Shown one piece after another: positions 26,801 through 36,424 of a DNA stretch of 64,000 nucleotides. This stretch comes from Istiophorus platypterus. Its lineage: Eukaryota > Chordata > Actinopteri > Istiophoriformes > Istiophoridae. Each line of letters opens with the position of its first letter. Within the stretch, counting starts at the first letter, position 1. The stretch is taken from the NCBI GenBank assembly GCA_016859345.1, contig CM029124.1, forward strand, positions 10,682,001-10,746,000, written 5' to 3'. A program made the position numbers and the translations under genes. Under the pieces are notes generated by a model. The model saw only the letters and a program-made list of their open reading frames with translations. It did no database searches and was not told the origin of the DNA.

Positions 26801-29800
26801 ATAAAAAACATTAGTGAAAAAAAAAAAAAAAAAACAAAACCTGTGGTGATTCATATTGAAATATCCATTTTAAAACAACACAACTATTGATTACATAACT
26901 TTTCTTTTTTGTTTGTTTGTTTTTGTTTTTCCCCCCACAGACAGTGAAATGGTCCCTTTGGACTGCTTGCGTTCTCGTTCCTTCGCGGCTGCCCACCGGG
27001 CCTCTATTCAGCGAAACAGTGATGACCCTCGCCTTTCCATCAGCCTGTGTGACCTGAGCCTGCAGCAGCAGGAGATGCATCTGGAGGAAGATGACAAGGA
27101 AGAGGAACAGCTACAACCTTTAAGCTCCACCTCCTGCCACGTGCCCCAGAACTCTCAAAACTCGCAGCAGTGTTCGTTGCTGCCCAGCCACTTGGACACT
27201 GATCTGCACTTCCACCCGGTCCACGGCATCCATGTCACCGTGCTAAATAAGCACACGGTTGCGCGGCTGGATCACCGCGGTGATGAGAGGACCCTGGTGT
27301 TCACCAGCCGGCCGATGCACTGCTCGGAGACTGTGTTCGTGAAGGTGAAGGCAGGTGTCACAAGGCCTGGTTGTCTTTCTTATGGTGTGACATCCTGTAA
27401 CCCAGCCATCCTGAGGCCCAGTGACCTCCCATCCAACCCAGAATCCCTGGTTGACCGCAAGGAGTTCTGGGCCATGTGTCGGGTGGCAGTGCCACTCCAC
27501 AGTGGAGATATCTTGGGCTTTGTGGTGAACTCAGATGGGGAGGTCATAATGAGCCATAATGGCATCAGTGCAGGGATGCAGCTGTGTGTCGATAACTCCA
27601 GGCCACTCTGGATGTTCTACGGTCTGCACGGCACCATCACACAACTCAGGATTTTAGGTATGTTCGCTTAATCTTTTTTACAACTGCCTAAGAGGATCTG
27701 CATAATCTTAAATAAGTTTTGGAATGAAAAAAACTTAGTCACATCAGTGACGTCTAACTGCTGAGGCGCAATCTTTTTTTCAATATACTCAACTATTAGA
27801 CAAGTTAGAATAATATTTGTTTCATTAGCTTTTAATTATACTGTTTAATATAACCTAATCTATTTAAGGTAAAGCACGAAAAAGGTATCTACACACACCA
27901 ACAGTTTTGTATCAGCATCAGTTTTGGCAATAGTTTAAATATTTAATAAAACCATCATTCAAGGACTTGAAACATGTTCCGCTGATCTTTACAGGAAGTC
28001 ACTGGTAACTTTCCATTCAGAAATTAATGCAGTCTGTGATGCTTTGGATGATCAATGCCCAGTCTACCGAGTCATGAAATAGAGGGCTGCTCTCTGATTT
28101 GTTATCAACTCATATATTTCTTGGGCATTTCCATTTTTTCTGATTATCTTAAGATATATCTTTGATTCATTTTCAACTCATATCTCTTGGGAATTTGCAT
28201 TTTCCCCCCACAGTTTGCAAATGAACGTGAACTTTGTAACTTCAGTTGAACAGAATTTGTCAGCATGGTTTGATTATGGCAGATTTCACACAATGATACC
28301 GCAACATTAACTGAAGGTACCCTGACCTAAATCATGTGCAGTAGGACTGCATACAAAGTTTAGGACTGTCTGATTCATGATAAGCAGTATAAGCGGATAT
28401 GGATCGATAGGTTCAGGAGCTGTTGGAAAGTATGGTTTAATGATGAGCAGTGGTTGTAAGTTGCAGTATAATTATCCTCAACAAAAGAATTTCTAGGTTC
28501 TGTTGATTTCAAAGATGAAAATCAGTCCATGCATGTTATGTTCCATGCAAATGCTTGGTTGATGATCACAGGCTGAAACACAAACATGTTGAAAGAAATG
28601 CTCTTGATGATGTGAGGAGCATAGTTTATTGGTTTGTATTGCCGTGGAGATCTTCAGCTTATTTAATTGTCTAACTGTTCAGGACATGTTCTTTGATGAA
28701 TGAGATAAATAATGTGGCACCAAGCTTGGAGAAGTTTAAGCAAAGAAATGAACACTTTGATATCACAGAGAGTCTAGAACATTGGACATTCAGGACAGAT
28801 TTTCGGTAAAGAGGCAAATAAGCTTCACCACATTTTGCCCAAATCCAATTTAATTTAAAAATATTAAGTGTGACTTGCTGAGTTTTAAGAGTCCTGCACA
28901 TAGAGGATTTTAAATTCTCTGTTTTTCATAAGATAAAGCTGAAGCCTTGCTTGGAAATGGAATGGAGTAAATTATGATGTGACTGTGAAATACTGCAGAG
29001 TACAGCAAGCACAAATGTGAGTGCCTTTGATTTGTTTACAGCTGCCGCGGCTAAAGACATTCGGCTTTATTCTTTGAAAACATCTTCCTCCAACAGTGTT
29101 GTATTCTTGCCAAGTTGATCATAATTCTGTCAAAGCAGGTTATAGTTTTTTCACAGGGAAGTTATAAGCAGAAGGGAAGTTTGCAGATGGTCAAAACGCA
29201 ATGTTTTGTTTTGTTTTTTTTTTAAAGAATTTGCTGATTCTTCCTATTTTCTCTTAGAACCATTTCTGGATTGCAGTTCCTCCTCTCCTCTCCTTTCCTC
29301 TCTTTCATGTAGTCAGTCAGACCAAGGCTGAGGAGGTTATTTCTGTCTTGCGTGGGCTCCCAGCACCCAGCATTATGTATCAGGAGGGGGCCCATGATAG
29401 CTCCTTATGATTTCCTCCATATGCATTATTAAAATGTAATTGCATGGAGGTTTGAGATGCTGGGTTTTCCACCCACAGCTGTTCCCATAACACTGGTCCT
29501 CCGATCGTCTCTGTACGTCATCTTCTCCTCATGGTTTCGCCCCCCACCCCCCAACCCTGATTCTTTGGAGTACGAGTGTTCTTCGAGCCATTACCCACTC
29601 CAGCTGTGGGGGGTGCATCTGTGACGTCTCTGCTCACCCACTAGCTGCAGCTGCACGCCATGAGTTGCCATGGAAACATTTAGTCACTGTGGCAAGTGAC
29701 AGTTTGTCATGGATGGGTGCTGCCGAGCCTGTGAAGTGGAACAGATGGGAGTCTGCTAGTCTCCGATGGTCATTCTGTCTGCGTTATCTTAGAAATGAAG

Positions 29801-32800
29801 ATTTTATTATTTCATCCAGGCCATTTCTGAGAATCAGTGATGACCTACAGTAGTCATGTATATCCTCGATATAGGTGTCCTGCTCTGGGTTTTTACATAT
29901 ATTTGTTTCTGCATGTGGTCAGCTGCTATAATCAACATTTTTATATTAACATTTGATCAAATGACAATGTGTATGTGAAAGGGGTCACTCTAAGCAACAA
30001 ACCGACAGAATGATCAAAATTAAAATCTTTCTTAGTTTCCTTGTGATAAGTAACTGTTGTATTTGCACCTTTGCTACAAAGAACACTGTGGTTTATTTTT
30101 GACTGATGTCCAGTGATAGTGGGTTTTTTAGTAGAATATTAATTTTTTTAAAGATTTTTTTTTTTTTTTCATTGGTTTTCCCGCAGACTGCCCCAAAAAC
30201 CGGCAAGGTAGCACGGCTTGTATGTAGTCATGGAGGCAACACCAAGGGCATAAAAAAGTCCTTAAAATACTCAAATCAACATTTTTATAAACTAAGATCC
30301 CGTCTCATCTGGAATCTGGTGGAAGGAGAGTAAGACAACGACGCTCAGAGAGACTTCAGTGAGAAAATCAACCTGAAATAATAAAAGTGACGCCGACTAA
30401 GTTAGGTTTTTGAGTATTGTCGGGGACATGTTCGCTAACAAGTTCGCTATATCAACTTAGAGGATGATAGCATGTCAGCGGTGGGTTTACAGCTCGTTTC
30501 CATTTCCCACATGTGGCCAAAAAAAATCAGCAGGTCTAAAAATGTGAGTCTTTCAGACAGTAATAGAAAATGAAATAGCCTAAAAGGGATGTAGCAGAAG
30601 TCTCTAGGTTTGACAAGCAAGTGTTGAAAGCCACCATATACATGCTTCACCACAAATAAGTCTCCTGTGCTGCCTGCATAGCTGAAGACATTCACATACT
30701 TGTTTCTGGTGGCAGTAGCAAATTCATAATACATGGAAAGATGAAAGGTACCCTTGATGAAAGGGTACATGAATAGACATGAAGCTTATCCATTCTGCCT
30801 TATTAGAGTTGACTGAGACATTTGCTAACAGCCGGGCTGCAACATAGGTCAAGTTAAGTAGTTAATGGAAGGGTGTATAAAAGCTAATGAATGCATACTG
30901 TAACACTTATATAGAATAAATAAACAGATGACTCAAGAAGAGAGCATGTCTCAGTAAAGATGTACAATCACCAATCTCAGCGCTAAACTTAACTGCGAAC
31001 AAATTATGGAAAATCTTTCGCACAGATTACCAGAAACACTACAGCTTACTACATGTGTTGATTTTTTAGCAGCAAACTGGTTGTTGCATGACTAAAAACA
31101 TGCTATGGTTTGTTTACATAGGCTGAAACTGAGACTGTAGTGGTTGAAGTGGTACGGGGAGAGGGCATCAGGGTGCAGGGCGATGTATCAGAGCACGTAG
31201 CTAGAGTCATGCAACTAACTGTATACATTCTTGTCCTAATAACAGACTGCATAAATATGTCTGTTTCTTTATTTAAGCTTACAGTATTTCATTCTTCTGT
31301 AATTTCTCGCCATCTGTGGCTCTGTTTTTTTTTTTTAGTTTTGGATGTCTCTCAACTCCACACTTTCATTTTAAGGAAATTTAGATAAGACAACTTTGGG
31401 ATAGGATGTAAACTGCCAATATGAGAAAATTTAACACATGGAAGCATGTCAGTGCCAAGTAAACAGCCAACCCGACTGTGGAGAAATATTTCTGCCATGG
31501 TCAGGTGAAGGACAATGTGTAAACAACAATGCAGTGTGCCTGCCAGGCAAACTAGATCAGAATTTGTCCGTGGAGTCAGGGTGGCTATTCTCATCTGTGA
31601 GGACAGAGGAGCTGCCAATATGAGAACTGAAGCCAGAGCCGGTGGTTATGGGGTGCAGCTCGGGATGGATCATACGGGACAGAAAACAGTCTGCGGAAGC
31701 GTTTTGTATCATACCCGGAGGGATCATGGGCTCACGAAGGCGGAGGGAGGAGGGTTGGGGTGGTGAGGTGGGTGAGTGGGTGGTGGGGCGGTTGCTTGTT
31801 GCCTCTGGAGGAGACTACACCAACTCATAGGCTCTTGACTTACTCATACACACCTACACACAGACACTCCCGACTCATAAGCCATCTGTTTTTATATGAG
31901 TGTGTGTGCAAGTGAGCGTTAGCGATGACAGACTTAGACAGTGAGAGAGATGCAATAAGACATCGACTCTCCTCCATTTTCTAATTACGTCCACAGATTA
32001 ACTTCTGAGAGATACACAGTGTGAATGCTGGAAACATGGGACCACTTTTACGTTCACAGGTTATCTGTATATTACTGAGTATTTGGTGTGACCCAGTTTG
32101 GTCTCTCCTTCGCCTTCAGGCTCATCTCTGCACCCAGACCTGCGAGGCCCGTCGGTCCCAAGCTCCCCATCCTGTACGCCCAACACCCCCACAATGCTTT
32201 GCAGCGGCAACTCAGACGCCAACCTCAACACACCCTTGAACATTAACCTCAACTCAAGCATCAACTCCAACTACCACACAGCCTTCTCTTCCTCCACAGG
32301 TTTGTTCACATGGTCCATTTTTTTTCCCTTTCCCTTCTGTTTTTATACCGTCCATCCTCTCATTGAGCCCCCCCCCCAAGGGTTTTTTTAGTTATTGTCT
32401 CAACAATCAGACCATCCTAATAATCCCCTTGCAGAAAGACCATTGTAGTGGGAGAAGTTGTGAACATCTATAAAAGCCAGGTCATGGTCTACAGTTCAAG
32501 TATTTACATATGCTATGTATTGCCTGTCCAGGCTGTTGTGATTTTTTTTATGTGTTTATCTTGTTTTTCCACTTTTGTTTATGAAATTGATTAAATGCAA
32601 ACATGCAGGGGAGCAATAAAATATCCAGCAGCACACAAACAGTGACTAAACAGCACGGAGACATCAACTCACAATAGCAAGTTAGCAAATGAGGCAAACA
32701 GCTACCTCGGTGATGTGAAGCAGTGATTCCCAGCATCACAGCAGTCCCAATCTGCAGACAATAGGACTGGAAAACAGCTTTGCAAGTAATGGCAGCAGGA

Positions 32801-33286
32801 GGAGTGTGGATTGCACTGCAGACATAATTATTCCTCCATAAAGTTGTACTGACACTTCATTAGTAGTGAAAAACAGTGGGCGGTATTGACAGCTTTAATA
32901 AAAGGTACGTTGGATATACAGTATGTCATGGTGTGTGCCTGAGCTAGCCTGAAGTTTTCCTCCATTTTTTTAGCAATTTTGATTTTTTTCCCTCTCACAC
33001 TCATTCACATGTTCATAAACTCTCTTCTCTCCTCACCTCAGGTACAACTCCGAGCTCTCCATTCTCCAGTCACCCGGAGTCCCCTGCCTTCCCGTCCTGC
33101 CCCGGCTCGTGGAGTGACGAATGCACCATTTGCTACGAGAACGTGGTGGACACAGTCCTCTACTCCTGCGGACACATGTGTCTCTGCTACGCCTGTGGCC
33201 TCAAACTCAAGAAGATGGCCAATGCGTGCTGCCCCATCTGTAGGAGGACAATCAAAGATATCATCAAGACCTACAGGAGCACGTAG
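2146..33286 (+). CDS. neurl1: neuralized E3 ubiquitin-protein ligase 1 (NEURL1A-type), complete six-exon CDS span
   Basis: Coding exons are 2146-2179, 7729-7970, 9210-9531, 26941-27657, 32120-32299 and 33042-33286. Joined, they give 1740 nt, 579 codons plus TAG, with every junction in phase and GT-AG. Domains: residues 1-45 N-terminal leader with Gly2 and an MGGQIT myristoylation-type start; about 46-201 NHR1 (LLFHPSTKG to the VYGLTRG end); about 287-438 NHR2 (DLHFHPVHG to LHGTITQLRILG); RING C526-x2-C529-x11-C541-x-H543-x3-C547-x2-C550-x11-C562-x2-C565. Human NEURL1 is 574 residues and strongly similar throughout; NEURL1B fits less well. Family knowledge: the NHR domains bind Notch ligands and the RING recruits the E2, so the protein drives ligand ubiquitination and endocytosis; in neurons NEURL1 also modifies CPEB3. 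The start is chosen for the CpG-island context, the N-terminal family fit and phase into exon 2. Other first exons cannot be excluded. Confidence 0.95.
2448..2474. repeat. (GTTT)n microsatellite
   Basis: Six to seven GTTT units followed by a T run, in neurl1 intron 1. Confidence 0.85.
4100..4285 (-). mobile_element. partial AT-rich MITE (same family as 17140-17463)
   Basis: The run gagctgcagctattactcaa with tcgattgatagaaaatgaat, then cctcaaatgtgaat, ctttgggctttggactgtt and cagaaaaagcaaca, corresponds to a very common teleost element whose ends read as a GCTGCAAC terminus plus CGATTAATCG-like stretches. The order indicates reverse orientation relative to the 17140 copy. The far end is missing or diverged. 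Family recognised from memory, not by alignment. Confidence 0.6.
5163..5196. repeat. perfect 14-bp inverted repeat, 6-nt loop
   Basis: GTGCCCCTGGCCAG, loop gtgaca, CTGGCCAGGGGCAC. All 14 pairs are Watson-Crick and most are GC. Located in neurl1 intron 1. Confidence 0.95.
7080..7115. repeat. 15-bp inverted repeat with one mismatch, 6-nt loop
   Basis: CCAGTTGCGGCTCAT, loop taaaac, ATGAGCCACAACTGG; one internal mismatch. Located in neurl1 intron 1, about 0.6 kb before exon 2. Confidence 0.93.
7729..7970 (+). CDS. neurl1: neurl1 coding exon 2 (start of NHR1)
   Basis: Acceptor cggcacag ends at 7728; donor gtgagc begins at 7971. Encodes residues 12-92. A Cys/His/Lys-rich leader (SHRCPHKPKRC) is followed by LLFHPSTKGSQIVMDMS and the RQASFCNAITFSNR block typical of the first neuralized repeat. 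The phase-1 junction to exon 1 creates Asp12 (G|AT). Confidence 0.95.
8729..8790. repeat. (CT)31 microsatellite
   Basis: 62 bp of uninterrupted CT in neurl1 intron 2, followed by more pyrimidine-rich sequence to about 8823. It should be highly polymorphic. On the neurl1 RNA it is a polypyrimidine (CU) array about 420 nt before the exon 3 acceptor. Confidence 0.97.
8988..9012. repeat. poly(A) tract of 25
   Basis: Uninterrupted A run in neurl1 intron 2; could be the tail of an old retroposed copy, but no body is recognised before it. Confidence 0.85.
9210..9531 (+). CDS. neurl1: neurl1 coding exon 3 (most of NHR1)
   Basis: Acceptor actctccag ends at 9209; donor gtgagt begins at 9532. Encodes residues 93-199 plus one base. 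It contains the most conserved NHR1 segments: [46 protein letters not shown] and PLWALIDVYGLTRG. GC content and codon use clearly exceed the flanking introns. Confidence 0.97.
11225..13182 (-). mobile_element. internally deleted Gypsy-type LTR retrotransposon relic with decayed gag
   Basis: Read on the - strand, 13180-13163 is an 18-nt tRNA-Pro-type primer binding site (TGGGGGCTCGTCCG followed by a diverged end), two bases after a CA dinucleotide that could end a 5' LTR. Downstream, about 12950-11830 carries gag-like fragments in several frames: an LLLIGDHCNVAV-like segment, a FDVSxNIxLVPPF motif (about 12490-12452) and FEQLxxLVLMQTFENC-like pieces. These resemble the SCAN-related capsid of Gmr1/Gypsy-type fish elements. 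A purine tract (gggtgggga, about 11752-11742) then TG could be the polypurine tract and 3' LTR start. Many stops and frameshifts are present, no pol is seen, and the copy is dead. LTR limits are uncertain because I could not align the two ends. Confidence 0.65.
11725..11737. repeat. G homopolymer run
   Basis: A long run of G (11725-11736) inside the retroelement relic, just past the suspected polypurine tract and 3' LTR start. It may be a slippage expansion. Confidence 0.85.
13285..13620. mobile_element. interspersed teleost repeat, starts TTAAAGGAGCACTCCACC
   Basis: Starts with ttaaaggagcactccacc, followed by ttcagtctataaaacag, ttgtataacgacttctatgg and similar stretches that I recognise as a common fish repeat. 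It abuts the retroelement's suspected 5' LTR, which may be truncated by it. The right boundary is not defined. No TIR partner was found. Confidence 0.5.
14831..14868. repeat. (TACA)n-(CA)14 microsatellite
   Basis: tacatacata followed by 28 bp of pure CA in neurl1 intron 3. Confidence 0.95.
16600..17139 (+). mobile_element. left part of an older fish repeat (gtgttagcatgttaatatgc type), split by a MITE
   Basis: Repeated modules such as tttctctatagcaccaccatg, gtgatcccctggctttc, ccgcaaaactaagaacattcc and gctaattagcaagtgttagc match a very common teleost interspersed repeat. It continues at 17472 after an insertion. The left edge is estimated. Family recognised from memory. Confidence 0.6.
17140..17463 (+). 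mobile_element. 324-bp hAT-like MITE inserted into the older repeat, 8-bp target duplication
   Basis: Flanked on both sides by ATCAGCTT (17132-17139 and 17464-17471). The element begins agggctacaactaatgatta and ends ctactgtttgagctcaa, an imperfect terminal inversion; the interior has CGATT/GATTATTTT-like stretches at both ends. The 8-bp duplication indicates the hAT superfamily. Same family as the partial copy at 4100-4285. No coding capacity. Confidence 0.75.
17472..17575 (+). mobile_element. right part of the split older repeat
   Basis: The run tgacattagcatttagctct with agcactgctgcctcttagca and gagtatggctgaagacttgt continues the 16600-17139 element in the same orientation. Removing 17140-17471 restores its continuity. 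Confidence 0.6.
18059..18466. mobile_element. 408-bp TTAA-bounded MITE
   Basis: Termini TTAAAGGTGGAGT (18059-18071) and ACTCCACCTTTAA (18454-18466) are perfect 13-bp inverted repeats, and the similarity extends slightly further. TTAA at both outer ends fits the piggyBac-like target preference. The interior includes a GC-rich ggaggggg/cggggcttc stretch and no coding capacity. Confidence 0.75.
23260..23291. repeat. C-rich tract
   Basis: A 14-C run followed by CCCCA repeats. The complementary G-rich strand could form a quadruplex. Confidence 0.9.
26941..27657 (+). CDS. neurl1: neurl1 coding exon 4 (inter-repeat linker and NHR2)
   Basis: A long polypyrimidine tract and cccacag end at 26940; donor gtatgt begins at 27658. 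Encodes residues 200-438. A linker with SEMVPLDCLRSRSF and the conserved DxRLSISLCDLS motif is followed by a Gln/acidic stretch (about 241-256). The second neuralized repeat then runs from DLHFHPVHGIHV through VFTSRPM, LVDRKEFWAMCRV, MSHNGISAGMQLCVD and LHGTITQLRIL. At 717 nt this is the largest exon of the gene. Confidence 0.97.
27658..32119 (+). other. neurl1: neurl1 intron 4
   Basis: 4.5 kb, gtatgt...ttcag. AT-rich. Open frames (for example 30447-30770 on -, 31352-31618 on -) have no recognisable product. I see no clear mobile element. Confidence 0.9.
32120..32299 (+). CDS. neurl1: neurl1 coding exon 5 (low-complexity linker before the RING)
   Basis: Acceptor cgccttcag ends at 32119; donor gtttgt (a weak donor) begins at 32300. 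Encodes residues 439-498. A Ser/Pro/Thr-rich part is followed by an Asn-rich part, with eight Asn in residues 468-490. This region is poorly conserved with the mammalian S/G/P linker. The exon is called from exact phase matching on both sides (G|GC and G|GT) and its position between NHR2 and the RING, since sequence similarity is weak. Confidence 0.9.
32300..33041 (+). other. neurl1: neurl1 intron 5
   Basis: 0.74 kb, gtttgt...ctcag, with a weak donor. Nothing else seen. Confidence 0.92.
33042..33286 (+). CDS. neurl1: neurl1 coding exon 6 (C3HC4 RING and stop)
   Basis: Acceptor cctcacctcag ends at 33041; stop TAG is at 33284-33286. Encodes residues 499-579. After PSSPFSSHPESP comes WSDECTICYE and the neuralized-type RING with all eight metal ligands present (C526, C529, C541, H543, C547, C550, C562, C565). 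The end is IKDIIKTYRST, as in vertebrate NEURL1. Nothing looks broken. Confidence 0.97.
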
Positions 33287-35850
33287 GCTTGTGTCAAACA
33301 ATGTTTCACATCATCAGGTTCAGCTCAAACAGGTTGTCAAAGCCATGTAAGACTTTGTAAAAGACGGACCCAGCACAAGTGAAAGCCTCACTTGGTTGTG
33401 TGTGCAGTCTGGCTCAGGTACTCTACAGCAGGACTTTGAACTCCATCATTATAACATTTTATCTATGTTATGTCGAATGCACATCATCTGAAAGCTCACA
33501 GCCGTCCTGACCTGTGACGACCTAGGAATGGGATTCATCAGTGACCCTCGAAAAATCACATTGTGTACAACAGAAACAGCAGATTGGACCTCGACCTACT
33601 ATTGTCCAATGACTCTGTGATTTGTGCATCTGTTGAAGAGTAAGAGTAATCTGAAGAGGCATCTGTAAGTAGTAAAATTGTCCAGAGCTTTGGAGGAAAC
33701 AAGGAGAATAAATCAGCGGCTTCTCCAGCTGCTCCTTCTCTGCTTGTCAGAAAGCATTGGGTCAAAAAGTGTTGTTTTAAAGTAAGAATCAATTCTCTGC
33801 TAAATATGACATTAAATCAAGACAAGATAGCTTTGATTCCCAGAGAGCCTCCAAAAACCAGGAAAGAATGAGTAAAAACACAAAGATTTTGTTGATGCAG
33901 CATTTCTCATAGGCTCCTCCTGCAATACGACACAGTAAAATGCCTAAACCGAACAGGTGAAGAAATCCTTAACTCCGTGGTATTAATAAATTAAGTGTTT
34001 TGTTGGATGTGTCAATATCCGCTATGCGTCTATGAACTTCAGGCAGGGTGGGATTGTGTGAAGGGTAAAAAAAAAAAGTGTGAATGTTGTCACCATAGAA
34101 GGTTACACTTGCGGTGAAATGAGGACGTAAATCAGTGGAGAGGCAGTGAGGGAGGATAGAGGATGTTGTAAGTTTGGGATTGCGACAGTGGAGGAAGAGG
34201 CACCTTTGCGGTGTGTCTGCACACTGTTTCGGTGCAAAGAAAAGAGTTTGCTCACTCAGGCAAACCAGACACATCAGAAAGTTTGTATGAAAGCCTGTGA
34301 AATGTGGGACTTGCATGGTCTGCATGTCCCGCTTGTTGGCAGCCGTAGCAGCCACCTCGTGCTGCTCCGTTAGCCTGCTGGATACTGCAGTTCGACAAAA
34401 GTCATTTTAAATAAAAAGCATTTTCAAGATGCAGAAAGAGCACATACGGACGACAAATCAACCTCTTCATCAGTAAAAGAAACCCATTAAAGACAAAGTT
34501 GCAGATGGCTTTGCTTACTTCAGGTACCCTCCCCTTTCATTATGTACATTTAAGTGAAATATTAATACTTTCTTTCAGTGACAAAGTATTTCAGTACACT
34601 GTTTCTTCAAGTGGAAAGAAATGTCACCCTTTTCAGTCATTGCAGAGGATGTAGCTTGTTGTTGTTGGACATTGTGAGAATTTTATTTGCATATCAGTTT
34701 CTGAGTGCTGCTGTCCGTCGATAAAAGCAAACTCCAAGGACATTTTCACTTGGCTAATATGGTGCATTATGTACTGCTTTGAATTTTAAAGAAATACAAG
34801 CTATTTTCAGGTGGGGTTTTTTTGTTTGTTTGTTTTGGGGTTTTTTTGCCCTTGCTGAAACAGCAATTTGTAAAGTAGTAAGTGCTGATTCCTTTTTTTC
34901 AAGGTATTGAAGCTTGTAATCTCGCCACCGTTGGAGGGAAAAACCAATGTAAAATGTTTGCATCGCAATTACGTTTTCTTGTGTGCCTTTAAAAAGAGGA
35001 GTCCGGGTAAACTTTGGTCTGTTAGGCTCCTCACCATAAAAATAATACAAAAAGTTTAAAAAAAAAAAGCAAAAAAAAAAAAAAAAAGGAATACTGAGGT
35101 TCACAACCATCTTAAAGTCACTTACGTGGTTGTAATGTCTCTGACGTGAGAAGGTGTAACCGCACAATCTACCTATACAAAGCTGTCCTGTTTGACTTTG
35201 AGGCAAACATTGCAGTGTACTTAATATCAGTGCGTGAATTTATTCACTACTTTAAGATGAAATGTTTAAATATCACCTTGTCCCCTCTTGTCACTGCGTT
35301 GCATAATACTGGAATTTATTTGTGCTTGCAAGACACCCGGCCTTTGCATTTCTACCTGTTTTTGTTTTTCCTCCTGACCAAATAAGACCTAGCGGAAAAT
35401 AAAATATGGTAAAACATTTTTGATAGAAAAATGGTATTGATGAGTGGAATATTAACTGTACATTATGAGGTTTATTTATTTTGTCAATGCTAATATAATG
35501 AATTATTACTGTTTTTGTTTTATATGTTTGGCTACCGTGTCCAAAATGTAAGAATATATCATCGTTGCTTAGTCAAAGATTACAGAAAACTTAGTTCATC
35601 TAAAAAGGACTCGGAGGTTGTGCGAGTTGATTTTCACTTGGAAGGAATAGTTTTGATAACATTTTTGGGAAATTCGCTTATTCACTTGTTGGCGGAGATG
35701 AGATGCTACTTACCGAAAATATTAAGTCACTTCGCCAGATTTTGAGATTTTACTCTCGCAAAACACAATCAGTCGCTTATGAAATACGATGTACTGTTGT
35801 AGAAGAAAGTGCCCCAACTTAATAAAGTGATTTAAATGAGGTGATTCATA
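33287..35850 (+). other. neurl1: probable neurl1 3' UTR with candidate poly(A) signals
   Basis: No coding frame of interest. AATAAA occurs at 34410-34415, 35398-35403 and 35821-35826; the last, in cttaataaagtg, precedes the change to the CpG-island region. Poly-A and poly-T runs near 34820-34850 and 35055-35088 are present. The actual end is not determined. Confidence 0.5.
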
Positions 35851-36089
35851 TCCCTGACCCTGCTACGGCGCTGAAATGCTACCGACGCGCCAGGAGTTGT
35901 TACCGCAATAGGACGTTTTTATGAGGGGAGTGCTTCCACTTCTGATGCTTTGTGTTGATAATACATCTGTGCTCTAGCCACAGTGCATCTTTCTCTTTGG
36001 ATGCAGGACTTTAGTGGAGAAGTTCGGCGCTATTTACCTAAAGCAGCTATGATTGTATTTTTCTAATGTCAGTATATCAAAATGGCCGT

Positions 36090-36310
36090 GACGGTTCTCA
36101 CCTGAATCTCCCCGCCGCTCTCGTCGCGTCGTTTTCGGGTCGCGGCAGGCGACCGTCGGCGTCCGGGAGGCTCTGAAACGGGAGAAGTCCTAAAGGGAGA
36201 AGGGGATAATGTGTTCACGATCGCCCGGTGGTCAGAAACACATTAACGGGGGAGCTTTACAGGTGCGTGTGGGCGGACCTCGGGTCACCTGTCGGCCAGG
36301 TAATGCTGCT
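36090..36310. promoter_or_regulatory. orphan CpG island between the convergent genes
   Basis: About two dozen CpGs occur within 200 bp (36105-36300) in otherwise CpG-poor DNA, including tcgcgtcg and cggcgtccggg. It is neither the start of neurl1 nor of sh3pxd2a. On the - strand, gagattcag is followed by gtgaga (intron start 36100), a good donor that would end a GC-rich first exon. On the + strand, tttacag|gtgcgt (about 36262) and ccag|gtaatg (about 36301) are alternative donors. I infer a promoter for an unrecognised, probably non-coding transcript. Confidence 0.5.
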
Positions 36311-36334
36311 GTATCGCCTCCCTCCGGTCTTTTT

Positions 36335-36424
36335 GCTAAGCTAAGCTAAGCTAAGCTAAGCTAAGCTAAGCTAAGCTAAGCTAAGCTAAGCTCAACTAAG
36401 CTAGGCTAGGCTAGGCTAGGCTAA
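36335..36424. repeat. (GCTAA)n-(GCTAG)n pentanucleotide array
   Basis: About 18 units. The first dozen are GCTAA, then one interrupted unit (ctcaacta), then four GCTAG units. The array lies 25 bp to the right of the CpG island. Confidence 0.95.

Larger units (their letters stand above)
9532..26940 (+). other. neurl1: neurl1 intron 3 (17.4 kb)
   Basis: The largest intron, gtgagt...cccacag. Contains the Gypsy-type relic (11.2-13.2 kb), repeats at 13.28-13.6 kb, a CA microsatellite, the nested repeat pair at 16.6-17.6 kb, the TTAA MITE at 18.06-18.47 kb and a C-rich tract at 23.26 kb. Between these it is unique-looking AT-rich sequence. Several open frames of 60-160 codons (for example 22841-23320) show no domain or codon bias. 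Confidence 0.9.

Noticed and set aside
36101..36125. Short + strand open frame MAVTVLT at the CpG island as a coding start
   Set aside because: Stops after seven codons, and no downstream exon can be proposed; non-coding interpretation preferred.
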